Assembly: GCF_022763305.1 (NCBI RefSeq)
Contig: NZ_JALEGT010000041.1
Location: 1 to 64,000 of the forward strand
Length of the DNA stretch: 64,000 bases
Source: Marivita sp.
GTDB taxonomy: Bacteria > Pseudomonadota > Alphaproteobacteria > Rhodobacterales > Rhodobacteraceae
Reading direction: 5' to 3'
Shown: positions 27,454-41,623 of the stretch, in pieces
How positions within the stretch are numbered: position 1 is the stretch's first letter
How the letters are laid out: each line of letters starts with the position of its first letter
Position numbers and translations under genes: made by a program
Notes under the pieces: model-generated
What the model was told of the DNA's origin: nothing
The model's database searches: none
The model's input: the letters and a program-made list of their open reading frames with translations, nothing else

Positions 27454-29463
27454 TTACAGCACGGTCTCCGGGTCGTGAGCCGCGATCCTTGGTCGCCCCG
27501 TCGCCTCGACCACGATGCGTGCCTCGACGAACATCTCGCGCGCTTCGATTTCGGCCCGTTTGACGTCGCGCCAGACCTGCACATGGACCGAGGCCGCGCC
27601 CGCCGCTTCGGCGTCTTGGGTTGCGGCCGCGCTGAGGCTCGCCTCAAGCATTGCTATGGCGGCATCCGCATCGCGGAAATCCTGCGGGGCGTCCGGCAGG
27701 TGCGCCCGGAACAGCCCTTCCGACGGGCAGCTCACCAAACCTTCGCGCAACATCCGGATCCGGCCCGTGACAGCGCCGATGGCATTGGCCACATCGCCAT
27801 GATCCGGCAGCAGCATCTCGGCATTGAGGTACTGTCCGACCGCCGGATAGGTCGTCTGCGCCGACGCACCCAACCCCACGACGGGAACCGATAGGCCCGC
27901 CGTCAGATGCACCAGCCCCGGCGTCTGCCGCAATCCCCGCGCCATCAGCGGATGTTGGGCAAGCGCGGTCGGATCTTCCATCCCGTCTTCGGCAAATGCC
28001 GCCTCAAGCAAAGCGGTTCCGGTGGCTAGGGTCAACGTATCGACGATCTGTTCAGCCATCTCCTGTGGAGTCTGGGCGTACCGCTCCCCCGATCCCGCGC
28101 GATTGCGTGCCAGCAAGGCCAAAGCCTTTTCCGACGCGGTGGCGTCCCAATGCGCGAACCGCCCCAGCACATGCAGCGCATCCGTCGGCGTTGGCCCCGC
28201 GACCTGCACCAACCCGCGCAACACGAGAAGCCGCAGCGCCTGCGCCTCTAGCCGCGACTGCACCACGCCGCCCAAAGGCTGCGGCGCAACGGTGATCCGG
28301 TCCAGCACGACCTGCGCCCGCTCCGGCAGACCAACCGCATCCTGCCCTTCAACCCGCCGCACGAAACGCGCATCGTATTCGCCGGGAACGGGCCGGTTCA
28401 TCTGCTCGTCCAGCGCCTTGTGCACCACCTCGGGCGCATCCTGCGCCACAAGCGCCACCGGCAGCACGCGCCTTGGCCCAAGCGCCACACCACCGGTCAG
28501 GCCCTGGCTGGCCAGATGCACCTCGCTGTCCCCGCCCAGCCCGTGCGTGCGCATCGCCACCGCCTCGACCATGGTGCGATGCGGACCGACCCGCGCGCCA
28601 TCCGGGTCGATCACCGGCTGACCATTGCGCAGCACAGCGATGTCGGTTGTCGTGCCACCTATGTCCGACACCAGCGCCTGATCCGCCCCGGTCAGCCAAC
28701 GCGCACCGACGATCGAGGCGGCAGGCCCGCTCAGAATGGTCTCAATGGGCCGTTCCTGCGCCTGTGCCGCCGACATCAGCGCGCCATCACCGCGCACCAC
28801 CATCAGCGGCGCCTCGATTCCCAGCTCACGCAACGCGCCCTCGGCCCGCCCGATGAGCCGATGGGTCAACCCGATGAGCCGCGCATTTAGCACAGCCGTC
28901 AACGCCCGCTTCGGCCCCCCAAGCTTGGCCGACAATTCATGCGAACAGGTCACAGGCCGCCCAGTCGCCGCCCGCACCGCGTCGCGCGCGGTCACCTCAT
29001 GCGCCGGATTGCGCGTGCCGAACTGCGCCGCGATGGCAAAGGCCGATACGTCCTGTGCCGCCGCCCAATCGGCGATCACGGCGGCATCCAAGGGGGCCAC
29101 CTCGGCCCCGCTGTGGCTGTGCCCACCTGCGGTCACCAGCACAGGGTCACCCGCCAGAGCCTCGGCCAGCCCCTGCGCCGCTAGATCGCGTTCGGAAAAG
29201 CCGATATAGATCAGCGCCACCCGCGCGCCCTGCCCTTCGACCAGCGCATTGGTGGCCAAGGTGGTCGACAACGACGCCAGCGCGATGTCCGCCGGAGACA
29301 CAAAGGATTGCGCCAGCACCGCCTTGACCGCTTCGCTGACACCAATGGCCAAATCGTGCCGCGTCGTCAGTGCCTTGGCACTGGCGATCACCGCCTCCTC
29401 GTCGCGCATCAAGACGGCGTCGGTATAGGTGCCGCCGGTGTCCACACCCAGTAATATTGCCAT
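27454..29463 (-). CDS. Hydantoinase/oxoprolinase subunit A (HyuA-like)
   Basis: This 669-residue protein belongs to the ATP-dependent hydantoinase/5-oxoprolinase A family. The N-terminal actin-like fold has the phosphate loop [13 protein letters not shown] (6-18) and a second motif [14 protein letters not shown] typical C-terminal domain follows. Family members hydrolyse 5-oxoproline, hydantoins or form acetone carboxylase subunits, usually with a B subunit. No HyuB gene is adjacent, so it may work alone or with a distant partner. queG lies just upstream in the next position on the same strand... it starts 27 bases before the queG stop on this strand. Confidence 0.85.
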   Translation of the reverse strand: MAILLGVDTGGTYTDAVLMRDEEAVIASAKALTTRHDLAIGVSEAVKAVLAQSFVSPADIALASLSTTLATNALVEGQGARVALIYIGFSERDLAAQGLAEALAGDPVLVTAGGHSHSGAEVAPLDAAVIADWAAAQDVSAFAIAAQFGTRNPAHEVTARDAVRAATGRPVTCSHELSAKLGGPKRALTAVLNARLIGLTHRLIGRAEGALRELGIEAPLMVVRGDGALMSAAQAQERPIETILSGPAASIVGARWLTGADQALVSDIGGTTTDIAVLRNGQPVIDPDGARVGPHRTMVEAVAMRTHGLGGDSEVHLASQGLTGGVALGPRRVLPVALVAQDAPEVVHKALDEQMNRPVPGEYDARFVRRVEGQDAVGLPERAQVVLDRITVAPQPLGGVVQSRLEAQALRLLVLRGLVQVAGPTPTDALHVLGRFAHWDATASEKALALLARNRAGSGERYAQTPQEMAEQIVDTLTLATGTALLEAAFAEDGMEDPTALAQHPLMARGLRQTPGLVHLTAGLSVPVVGLGASAQTTYPAVGQYLNAEMLLPDHGDVANAIGAVTGRIRMLREGLVSCPSEGLFRAHLPDAPQDFRDADAAIAMLEASLSAAATQDAEAAGAASVHVQVWRDVKRAEIEAREMFVEARIVVEATGRPRIAAHDPETVL

Positions 29464-29490
29464 AAACGGGCCTCCTGCGCCTGACCTAGA

Positions 29491-30549
29491 CTAGTCGCGC
29501 GCCCCGGCCCGCGTGTTTGCGACATCGGCAAGTCGCATCGCGGCCCAACGCGCCGTTTCGGCCACGGTTTCGTCGGGATCATCGACCAACGCCTGCGCCA
29601 CCCCCCGCAAGCGCGGCGACCGGGAATTGCCAATGGCATAAAGCACGTTGCGCACAAACCGGTTGCGCCCGATCCGCTTGATCGGGGACCCCGAAAACCG
29701 CTCCCGAAACCCTGCATCGTCCAACTGCGCAAGCTCCGCCAGATCGGGCGCAACCAATTCCTCCCGCGCGTGGTACTTCACTTCTGCCGCACGGCTGGCA
29801 AACTTGTTCCACGGACAGACGGCCAGACAATCGTCGCAGCCATAAATGCGATTGCCCATCAACCCGCGCAGGTCTTCATCCACTGGCCCGTGATGCTCGA
29901 TCGTCAGGTAGGAAATGCACCGCCGTGCATCGAGCTGATAGGGCGCGGGGAACGCATCTGTTGGGCAGACATCCAGACAGGCCCGACACGATCCGCAATG
30001 ATCGACCTCTGCCGCGTCGGGTGTCAGATCGAGCGTCGTGAACACCGACCCGATAAAGAACCAAGACCCCAGCTCCCGCGACACAAGGTTCGTGTGCTTG
30101 CCTTGCCAGCCCAGTCCCGCCGCCTGCCCCAAAGGCTTTTCCGGAACGGGGGCGGTGTCGACGAACACCTTCACCTCACCCCCGGCTTCAGAAATCAGCC
30201 ACCGCGCCAGCCGCTTGAGGCGCTTCTTGACCACATCATGGTAATCGCGGTTCTGCGCATAGACGGAAATCGCCGCCTGCTCGGTCTGCTCCAGTACCTC
30301 CAAAGGATCATGCTCTGGCCCGTAATTCTCCGCCAGAACAATGACCGACCGCGCCTCTGGCCAAAGCACCTGCGGCGCACCGCGCCAATGCGCCCGCTCA
30401 GCCAGCCAGCCCATCTGACCGTGATAGCCTGCATCCAGAAACGCCTGCAGACGGTCTGGAACCTCGGGCACATCCCAGGGCCGGCAGATCCGACAGGCCG
30501 AAAACCCTTCGGCCAAAGCCTGCGCCTTGACCTGCTCCGTCAAATCCAT
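29491..30549 (-). CDS. queG: Epoxyqueuosine reductase QueG
   Basis: QueG uses cobalamin and two [4Fe-4S] clusters for the last step of queuosine tRNA modification. The 352-residue protein has both ferredoxin-like motifs, [12 protein letters not shown] and [13 protein letters not shown], and a C-terminal HEAT-like repeat region (about 290-350). The start at 30549 (MDLTEQVK) fits the family; the ATG nine codons upstream adds residues encoded by the intergenic repeat. The hydantoinase gene follows after 27 bases. Confidence 0.95.
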   Translation of the reverse strand: MDLTEQVKAQALAEGFSACRICRPWDVPEVPDRLQAFLDAGYHGQMGWLAERAHWRGAPQVLWPEARSVIVLAENYGPEHDPLEVLEQTEQAAISVYAQNRDYHDVVKKRLKRLARWLISEAGGEVKVFVDTAPVPEKPLGQAAGLGWQGKHTNLVSRELGSWFFIGSVFTTLDLTPDAAEVDHCGSCRACLDVCPTDAFPAPYQLDARRCISYLTIEHHGPVDEDLRGLMGNRIYGCDDCLAVCPWNKFASRAAEVKYHAREELVAPDLAELAQLDDAGFRERFSGSPIKRIGRNRFVRNVLYAIGNSRSPRLRGVAQALVDDPDETVAETARWAAMRLADVANTRAGARD

Positions 30550-30559
30550 GACGGCCTGC

Positions 30560-30607
30560 TTTTCTTCTTGCCACAAATATCCCGGGGGTGTGGGGGCTGG
30601 CCCCCAC
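30560..30607. repeat. Intergenic element with GC-rich hairpin
   Basis: The plus strand reads TTTTCTTCTTGCCACAAATA, then CCCGGGGG and a hairpin in which GTGGGGGC (30590-30597) pairs with GCCCCCAC (30600-30607). From memory this pattern (pyrimidine run, CAAATATC, CCCGGGGG, GC hairpin) is frequent between Rhodobacterales genes. Weaker copies may be present near 48716-48770 and 52208-52250. Confidence 0.5.
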
Positions 30608-30621
30608 TCCTCGCTGCGGGA

Positions 30622-31287
30622 TCAGAAATCCAGATCGGCATAATGCGGCGGCTGCGGGAAACCCGGAACCTGATCGGCGAGGATCGACCGAAACGCCGGG
30701 CGCGACTTGATCTTGGCGTACCAGTCCTTGACCACGGCGCTGCGGTTCCAGTCGACATCGCGGATGTAATCCAGCGACGACAGATGCGCGGCCGCCGCGA
30801 AATCGGCAAGCGTCATGGTATCCCCCGCCAGCCAGCGGCGATGATCCAGCAGCCATGCCATGTAATCGAGGTGATACTTGATCGCCTTGGCCCCCGCCTT
30901 GACGTTCGCACTGTCCGGAAAGCCCTGCTTGGTGACCTTCTTGTTCACCCGCTCATAGAGCAATTTCGAGGTCACCTCGTTGTGGAACTTGTCATCAAAC
31001 CAGCCCACAAGACGCCGCACCTCGTAGCGCGCATCCAAGGATCGGGGCATCAACGGGGGCTCGGGATATTTCTCTTCGAGATATTCGCAGATCGCCGCAC
31101 TTTCCGCCATGGTGCGACCGTCGATCTTGAGAACGGGCACCTTGGCAGCGGGGTTGCGGCGCAAGAAATCCGGGTCTTTTTCCCAGTATTTCTCTTCCAC
31201 CAACTCACACTCGATCTTCTTTTCCGCAAGGCTCAGCCGGACCTTCCGGCAGAACGGCGACAACGGAACATGATAGAGTTTGGCCAT
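30622..31287 (-). CDS. Glutathione S-transferase family protein (possible FzlA)
   Basis: The 221-residue protein has a thioredoxin-like N-terminal domain (1-80) with SPFCRKVR at the position of the GST active site and the substrate-side motif ESAAICEYLEE. An all-helical C-terminal domain follows. The N-terminus resembles the alphaproteobacterial FtsZ-binding GST homologue FzlA, which couples division to wall synthesis, and mtgA, a wall polymerase, is the next gene upstream on the same strand... in fact 124 bases away in transcription order before it. A plain detoxifying GST is the alternative. Confidence 0.8.
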   Translation of the reverse strand: MAKLYHVPLSPFCRKVRLSLAEKKIECELVEEKYWEKDPDFLRRNPAAKVPVLKIDGRTMAESAAICEYLEEKYPEPPLMPRSLDARYEVRRLVGWFDDKFHNEVTSKLLYERVNKKVTKQGFPDSANVKAGAKAIKYHLDYMAWLLDHRRWLAGDTMTLADFAAAAHLSSLDYIRDVDWNRSAVVKDWYAKIKSRPAFRSILADQVPGFPQPPHYADLDF

Positions 31288-31410
31288 GTGACACAGGTCT
31301 CGAGGGTTGGTGGATCAGTCGCCCTCTAATTGCCGCGAAGCGCCCGGCAATACAATGGCCCGCTGCCGGTTTAATCCCCGGCGCGCGGTTTTCGTCTCAC
31401 CCAAAGGGCA

Positions 31411-32223
31411 TCAGTTCTGGAAACAGGCGGCACGCCCATCCTGGTTGATCGTTTCAGCCCCGGCCCGGATCGACCGGGCGCGGCGCTCGACAAAATTGCT
31501 CGGGTTCGAGGCGGATCGCGACTTGGGCGCAGGCAAAACCGCCGCCAGCCGCGATGCCTGAAGCGCGCTCAGATCGCGTGCATCAACACCGAAATAATGC
31601 CGGGCGGCGGCCTGCACGCCGAACACGCCTTCATCGAATTCGGCCACGTTGAGATAGAGTTCCAGAATGCGCCGCTTTGACCACATGGCCTCGGTCACCG
31701 GCGTGAGCACCGCCTCCATGCCCTTGCGCACCCAGGACCGGTCCTGCCAGAGAAACACGTTCTTCACGACCTGCTGCGAAATCGTCGATGCGCCCCGCGC
31801 GCCGCCCGCTTCGATGGCGGCCTGAATCGCTTCGACGTCAAAGCCCCAATGCAGGCAGAAATTCGCGTCTTCCGCCGCCACCGCAGAGCGGAACATCACC
31901 GGCGCGATCTGATCGGCATCGACCCAGACCTGATCGACAGGCGCGCCCAGACGACGCCCCTCGGACCACATCGTGTGAGTTGTCGGCGGGTTCACCACGC
32001 CGAAGAGGCCGACCACAACCAGACCGAAAACAATCAGCGCCAGCCCCGTCCGAAACCCCCATTTCACCACCCAGCGATAGGGCGCGAGGATCTTGTCGAC
32101 CACACCGGGCTCCTTGCGGGCACGGCTGCGTTCGGCCTTCGGCTTGTCCAGCCGAGGCCCCTGCTGAGGAGTAGGTTTGGGTTTTCCGCCTGCCATCGCA
32201 GGCACATTAGGCGCAACTGCCAT
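31411..32223 (-). CDS. mtgA: Monofunctional biosynthetic peptidoglycan transglycosylase
   Basis: MtgA polymerises glycan strands from lipid II. The protein has a basic cytoplasmic N-terminus, one membrane helix (about 60-80) and a GT51 domain. Motifs include AAEDANFCLHWGFD with the catalytic glutamate, GASTISQQVVKN and RRILELYLNVAEF. The start is uncertain: ATG 32223 has AGGGG upstream at long spacing, ATG 32196 is an alternative, and the frame stays open to 32307. It diverges from a small membrane protein gene, whose own start therefore must lie downstream of about 32224. Confidence 0.93.
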   Translation of the reverse strand: MAVAPNVPAMAGGKPKPTPQQGPRLDKPKAERSRARKEPGVVDKILAPYRWVVKWGFRTGLALIVFGLVVVGLFGVVNPPTTHTMWSEGRRLGAPVDQVWVDADQIAPVMFRSAVAAEDANFCLHWGFDVEAIQAAIEAGGARGASTISQQVVKNVFLWQDRSWVRKGMEAVLTPVTEAMWSKRRILELYLNVAEFDEGVFGVQAAARHYFGVDARDLSALQASRLAAVLPAPKSRSASNPSNFVERRARSIRAGAETINQDGRAACFQN

Positions 32224-32308
32224 GCAAGAAAACATCCCCTCTGGTCCTGTCAGTCCCGAAACCTGCGCGCCGAATTCGGTACAAGCTGGGCCAGAGCATG
32301 GCGACAAG

Positions 32309-32701
32309 ATGAAATCGGTTTACTTTCCGCCCCGATCCCGGGACATCACACCCATGCTTCTGGTTCTTGCGCTTCTTGGGTTCTATCTCGGCAGCCTTGC
32401 GATGGCCTTTGCCTTTACACTGCCACGTCAGGCGATGGTGCAGGGGATCGGCCTGTTTGGGGTTGCCTGTCTCGCGGCACTGACCCTGTGGCTGCTGACA
32501 AAGTCCAACCTGATCGAAGCCTGGCTTTCAATCGCGATGATTGGCGTGGTCGCGCTGCCGGGTGGGCTGATCGGTCTTGGGCTTGCTCTGGGCGGATTCG
32601 TGCGGACCACCCTTCGTCACGGCGGGTGGAAACATTATCTGGCCTGCCTTGGCGCGGCTGCACCCGCCGGATTGGGCATTCTTGCAGCCTTTGCACTGTG
32701 A
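32309..32701 (+). CDS. Small four-helix membrane protein
   Basis: From ATG 32309 the protein is 130 residues with about four hydrophobic helices (roughly 16-36, 43-62, 66-90 and 105-128) and almost no soluble part. I do not recognise a family. It diverges from mtgA and converges on the hydroxylase-acyltransferase fusion with five bases between the stops. The frame is open further upstream, but that part overlaps the mtgA start. Confidence 0.65.
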   Translation: MKSVYFPPRSRDITPMLLVLALLGFYLGSLAMAFAFTLPRQAMVQGIGLFGVACLAALTLWLLTKSNLIEAWLSIAMIGVVALPGGLIGLGLALGGFVRTTLRHGGWKHYLACLGAAAPAGLGILAAFAL

Positions 32702-32706
32702 TCCAC

Positions 32707-34827
32707 TCATGACACCGACCTCCGAGCCGGCACAGGTATGTGCGGCGCGATTCGACTCCAGATGTTCAAGAGGACAGCGCGGTAATGACGGATCGGCCGT
32801 TCGAAAAGAGCTGCAAAACCGAAGCAGATCGACAGGGTCAGCATCAGAAGCACGAGGTTATACGCGGGAAGCGTTTCCGGAAGCGTTGCATCCAGCAGGT
32901 GCAAGGTCGGATAATGCACGAGATACAGCGAGAAACTGCCCCCCGCGATCCAACGCACCGTCTTGGCCAAGCCACCCTCGGTCCGTTTCGGCCAGGTGCC
33001 CGCCAGATGGCGCACACCAACCAGATGCAGCGCAAGGCACAGCGCGATCACGCAGTTCCACAAAACCTCGTTCGAATAGACCAGCACGGCATGGTGGTCA
33101 TGAGGCGCCAGAACACGGGCAGTCACGCCTTCCAGATCGGCGGGGATGGACGACATCTTCATCATCACAAGCGCCGCAATGCTGCCGATGGCAAGGAACC
33201 ACGCGCGGCTGCGGCCATGGCCGTCTGTCAGACTGGTGGAATGCCGCCAGACCCAGACACCAACCCACCAAGCCGGCAGCAGCGCCAGTGCCGGGACACC
33301 CACCAGAAAAACCAGCAGCAGCAGTACAGCAAGCCTCTGCACGCCTTTCAGGAACATCGCCGCACCAAAGATCAGGTAAAAGGCGACCTCGTAACTCAGC
33401 GACCAGATCGGGCCATTCGTGCCCAGACGCACCCAGTCGCCTGCGCCGGTCCAAAGCGGTGTCACCGTCAGGCCCCGCCACAGGAATTCAGCCAGCGACA
33501 GCTCCTGATAATAGGGGGCCTGATAGGCCGACATGTCGGTTGCGGTGCCCACGGCATCGAAGACCAGCGTCAGCATCAGTGCCGGGATCAGAACCGACAT
33601 GACCCGGGTGATCCGGTTGAACGCGTAGCGCCCCAGCGTACCGTCCCGCTCGGCGGCATAGGCGATGACAACGCCGGAGAGCACAAAGAACACCGCCACA
33701 GCATCGCTCGCCACGTTCCAGTCGCGCAGAACCTGGTAGTCTCCCCCGGTAAACCGCGCATGCGCCATATGCCCGAACAGCACCGTCAACGCGGCCCCGG
33801 CCCGCAGCGCATCCAGCCAGAGGGAAAACCCCTGCGTCATATGGGCGTCGGCCACATCACCAGAACGACGGCCCCGCCCCTTGCGCAGCAGGCCCATTAC
33901 GTTTTCGGCGCTTTCGACAAACGGTTTGAACAGAGCGGCGCCCAGCGTTTCGTAGGGCTGCGGCTGCCGTTCACCCTTGGCATCCGAAACACCAAAGGTC
34001 AGATCTTCGTAGCTTTCGGGAACGTAAAGCGTGCCGAACATCCAGTCCCAGATCGCGAAGATCGACCCGTAGTTCTTGTCATGATGCTTGACCGCGACCG
34101 AATGGTGGATCTGATGCTGGGCCGGGGAAATCAGGATATGTTCCATCACCCGGCCATAGCTGATCCAGATATGGCTGTGACGGAAGTTCGACCCCAGAGA
34201 GTTGAAGAGGAAATAGACCGCATTGGCGCCGCCGATGGTCACCATGCTCAACTCACCAACAAGGAAATAGAGCGCGAGACCCTGCGCGATCCCAACAAGA
34301 AGCGTCATCAGCAGCGAATTGATCATCGGCTCGAGCGGATGCACCCGCTGCACCGTCAAGGGCGTCAGCACATCCGCCGAGTGGTGCACAGCATGGAACG
34401 GCCAAAGCGCGCGCCATTCGTGATGGGCCCGGTGCGCCCAGTATTTGCAGAAATCGCTGACCACCACGACGATCATCGTCACAACAGCGACGCGCATCCA
34501 TGTGGTCTCGGGCGGCGCATAATCGGCCCCGCCGAATTGCGCCAAGAGCCCATAGGCCACGGTCGTCGGGAAGAACACCGCGCCGAAGACACCCAGAACC
34601 GCAAACAAGCGCGATGCGAAGAAAAGCTTGATATCCAAAAGGTTGGAACGGTGCCGGTATACATCCTTGGGCAACAGCCACGAGGTGAACGTGCCGGGGC
34701 TGCCCCGGAATTTCCAGATCCCGAACGCGATCAGCACCGTGCAGAGCAGGTAGAAGATGGAGTACCGCACATTGAAATCGAAGGGCGCATCAAGCGTCGC
34801 TGCGATGAAGGCCTGCAGTGTTTCCAT
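32707..34827 (-). CDS. Fatty acid hydroxylase / acyltransferase-3 fusion
   Basis: This 706-residue membrane protein joins two enzymes. Residues 1-300 form a sterol desaturase/fatty acid hydroxylase domain with the di-iron histidine boxes HRAHH (132-136), HAVHH (145-149) and QHQIHH (237-242). After a charged linker (about 312-332), residues 334-700 form an acyltransferase-3 domain that opens LDALRAGAALTVLFGH with its conserved arginine and histidine. Such acyltransferases modify surface sugars or lipids. The fusion suggests that a hydroxylated lipid is made and acylated in one complex, for example a 3-hydroxy lipid or ornithine-lipid-like product; the substrate is not known. No frameshift or internal stop separates the two parts. 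Confidence 0.85.
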   Translation of the reverse strand: METLQAFIAATLDAPFDFNVRYSIFYLLCTVLIAFGIWKFRGSPGTFTSWLLPKDVYRHRSNLLDIKLFFASRLFAVLGVFGAVFFPTTVAYGLLAQFGGADYAPPETTWMRVAVVTMIVVVVSDFCKYWAHRAHHEWRALWPFHAVHHSADVLTPLTVQRVHPLEPMINSLLMTLLVGIAQGLALYFLVGELSMVTIGGANAVYFLFNSLGSNFRHSHIWISYGRVMEHILISPAQHQIHHSVAVKHHDKNYGSIFAIWDWMFGTLYVPESYEDLTFGVSDAKGERQPQPYETLGAALFKPFVESAENVMGLLRKGRGRRSGDVADAHMTQGFSLWLDALRAGAALTVLFGHMAHARFTGGDYQVLRDWNVASDAVAVFFVLSGVVIAYAAERDGTLGRYAFNRITRVMSVLIPALMLTLVFDAVGTATDMSAYQAPYYQELSLAEFLWRGLTVTPLWTGAGDWVRLGTNGPIWSLSYEVAFYLIFGAAMFLKGVQRLAVLLLLVFLVGVPALALLPAWWVGVWVWRHSTSLTDGHGRSRAWFLAIGSIAALVMMKMSSIPADLEGVTARVLAPHDHHAVLVYSNEVLWNCVIALCLALHLVGVRHLAGTWPKRTEGGLAKTVRWIAGGSFSLYLVHYPTLHLLDATLPETLPAYNLVLLMLTLSICFGFAALFERPIRHYRAVLLNIWSRIAPHIPVPARRSVS

Positions 34828-34930
34828 ATCCCGAACTCCGATTGGGTCGGGATTGGCCTAATCCGGCAATTTGGCGGTATTGAGGCCCGTTTTTGTCGCC
34901 AATACGCGGGTCAATCCCCCGAAACGCAAA

Positions 34931-34954
34931 CGACCCGGCCACAGGGCCGGGTCG
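34931..34954 (-). terminator. Terminator of the gltD-gltB operon
   Basis: CGACCCGGCC pairs with GGCCGGGTCG around ACAG, 22 bases after the gltB stop. On the minus strand it is followed by TTTGCGTTT, consistent with intrinsic termination. Confidence 0.8.
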
Positions 34955-34976
34955 CTGTCACGGGGTGCGGCCACGC

Positions 34977-39511
<4,535 letters not shown>

Positions 39512-39515
<4 letters not shown>

Positions 39516-39973
39516 GGCGTGTCTCCTTCGACAAAAGGGTTGTTCGCTTCGTATTGCGCCTGCGTCGCGCGCTTATGATCGCCTTTGAGCTGGCCATAGG
39601 CCGGGGCGCGGTCGCAGTAGATTTCTGAAATCACCGGGAACGAATCCGCCGCAGGGAACAGCGCAGGCATCAATTCGTACTCGGCATCGTCTTCGTTGTT
39701 TCGCAGCCAGAGGTTCGTCCCGCAGACCTCGCAAAAGCTGCGCGAGGCGAAGGGCGTCGAGGCGTAGGTCTTGGTCGGACCCTCGACTTGCACCGCCTCG
39801 GGCTTGGCAAGGAAATACCCTGTGAGCGTTCCCGACCAGACGCGGCACTTCCGGCAATGGCATATGCCTACCGCGGCGACATAGTCACCCTCCACGCGGA
39901 TGAGCACATCCCCGCAGAGGCACCGCCCCTCAAGCGTTCCGGTCCGCCGGTAAGGAGCGGCAAGATCGCTCAT
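39512..39973 (-). CDS. GFA family (CENP-V/GFA) zinc protein
   Basis: The 153-residue protein has the cysteine pattern of the GFA family: RCLCGDV, CHCRKC and FCEVCG, which bind zinc. The family is named for a glutathione-dependent formaldehyde-activating enzyme, but most members have no proven activity. It is embedded between gltD and gltB, overlapping each by four bases, so it is made together with both glutamate synthase subunits. A role in that complex or in glutathione-linked chemistry is inference. Confidence 0.88.
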
Positions 39974-41403
39974 TCGGCCGCGACGGCGCTTGCACCGTTC
40001 AACTGGCGCAGCACCGCCTCGGCGCAGTCGCGCCCATCACGGATCGCCCAGACGACCAGCGACGCACCACGCACGATGTCGCCCACGGCATAGACACCCG
40101 GAAGCGCGGTCGCACCCGTAGTGAATTCGGCCTTGATCGTGCCCCAGCGAGTCACTTCCAGTTCCGGTACACCCCAGAGCGTCGGCAGCTCTTCAGGCTC
40201 GAAGCCCAGCGCCTTAATGACAATGTCCGCCGGTTCGACATAATCCGAGCCTTCGATCACCTCGGGCATCTGACGACCGGTCGCATCGGGCAGGCCCAGA
40301 CGCATCCGTTCGACGATCACGCCATCCACGGGATCGCCGGTAAAGCCCTTGGGCGCGGTCAGCCATTCGAACTGCACGCCTTCTTCCTCGGCGTTCTGCA
40401 CCTCGCGCTGCGAACCCGGCATGTTGGCGCGGTCACGCCGATAGAGACATTTGACCGACTCGGCACCCTGACGGATCGCGGTGCGCACACAGTCCATCGC
40501 CGTGTCGCCACCGCCGATCACGACAACCTTCTTGCCCGCCGCGTTCAGCTTGCCGCTGTCAAACTCTGCAACCTCGTCGCCAAAGCTCTTGCGGTTCGAC
40601 GCGGTCAGGTAATCCAGCGCCTTGACGATGCCATCGGCACCCGACCCCGGGCCACCCAGATCGCGCGACTTGTAAACGCCGGTCGCGATGATCACCGCGT
40701 CATGCTGCGCGCGGATCTCTTCGAACGACATGTCCTCGCCGATGTTGCAGTTCAGGACAAAGCGCACACCACCCTTTTCCAACTGCTCGTTCCGGCGCAT
40801 GACAACCGGCTTCTCAAGCTTGAAACCGGGAATACCATATGTCAGCAGACCACCCGCACGGTCGTAGCGGTCATAGACAGTGACCTGCACACCCTGTCGG
40901 CGCAGCACATCCGCCGCAGCCAAGCCACCGGGACCAGCGCCAATGATCGCAACACTTTCCTTGCGCTCCTGCGCGGGTTTGATCGGCAGAACCCAACCTT
41001 CTTCCCACGCCGTGTCGGTGATGTATTTCTCGACAGACCCGATGGTCACGGTGCCGTGGCCGGACTGTTCGATCACGCAATTGCCTTCGCACAAACGGTC
41101 CTGCGGGCAGATGCGGCCACAGATTTCCGGGAAGGTGTTGGTCGCCTGGCTGACCTCATAGGCCTCCTGCAACCGACCTTCTGCGGTCAGGCGCAGCCAA
41201 TCGGGGATATTGTTGTGCAGCGGGCAATGCGACTGGCAATACGGCACACCGCACTGCGAACAGCGGCTGGCCTGCTCCTTGGCCTTCGCATCGGCATATT
41301 CGGCATAGATCTCGTGGAAGTCCGCACGCCGCTCTTCGGCCGCACGCTTTGTCGGCATGTCGCGTTCAACTTTGACGAACTTCAACATCGGCTGCTTTGC
41401 CAT
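39970..41403 (-). CDS. gltD: Glutamate synthase, small subunit
   Basis: GltD supplies electrons from NADPH through FAD and two [4Fe-4S] clusters to GltB. The 477-residue protein has the N-terminal cysteine motifs RCSQCGVPYCQSHCP and CGRICPQDRLCEGNC, the FAD motif GAGPGGLAAA and the NADPH motif GGGDTAMDC. The start at 41403 (MAKQPMLK) has AAGGA upstream; the frame to 41469 adds no family sequence. The stop overlaps the GFA start by four bases. Confidence 0.96.
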   Translation of the reverse strand: MAKQPMLKFVKVERDMPTKRAAEERRADFHEIYAEYADAKAKEQASRCSQCGVPYCQSHCPLHNNIPDWLRLTAEGRLQEAYEVSQATNTFPEICGRICPQDRLCEGNCVIEQSGHGTVTIGSVEKYITDTAWEEGWVLPIKPAQERKESVAIIGAGPGGLAAADVLRRQGVQVTVYDRYDRAGGLLTYGIPGFKLEKPVVMRRNEQLEKGGVRFVLNCNIGEDMSFEEIRAQHDAVIIATGVYKSRDLGGPGSGADGIVKALDYLTASNRKSFGDEVAEFDSGKLNAAGKKVVVIGGGDTAMDCVRTAIRQGAESVKCLYRRDRANMPGSQREVQNAEEEGVQFEWLTAPKGFTGDPVDGVIVERMRLGLPDATGRQMPEVIEGSDYVEPADIVIKALGFEPEELPTLWGVPELEVTRWGTIKAEFTTGATALPGVYAVGDIVRGASLVVWAIRDGRDCAEAVLRQLNGASAVAAE

Positions 41404-41538
41404 GGCGCATGTCCTTCCCTTCATGTGGTCGCGCCTGATTATAGAAGACCGACGAGAAAGAAAAGTCACTTATACTGACCTATTTTCCGGAAATTCTGGA
41501 AGCGGCCCCAAAAAACGTGCTGCAACGCAGCTATTTTA

Positions 41539-41567
41539 GGTCCGATCCGGACCCAAATTAACCCTTC
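41539..41567. promoter_or_regulatory. Inverted repeat in the gltD-uppP promoter region
   Basis: GGTCCG (41539-41544) and CGGACC (41548-41553) form a perfect inverted repeat with a 3-base spacer, followed by ATTAACCCTT. A similar CCGGACC plus ATTAACCCTT combination occurs at 6441-6458. The interval 41404-41623 otherwise shows AT-rich promoter-like DNA, with AACCCTT and AAGGGTT arms around position 41573. Confidence 0.4.
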
Positions 41568-41623
41568 CCCATGGTTTTTAAGGGTTTATACCCAAGGCAC
41601 CTTTGACATTCGGACGGCGCACC

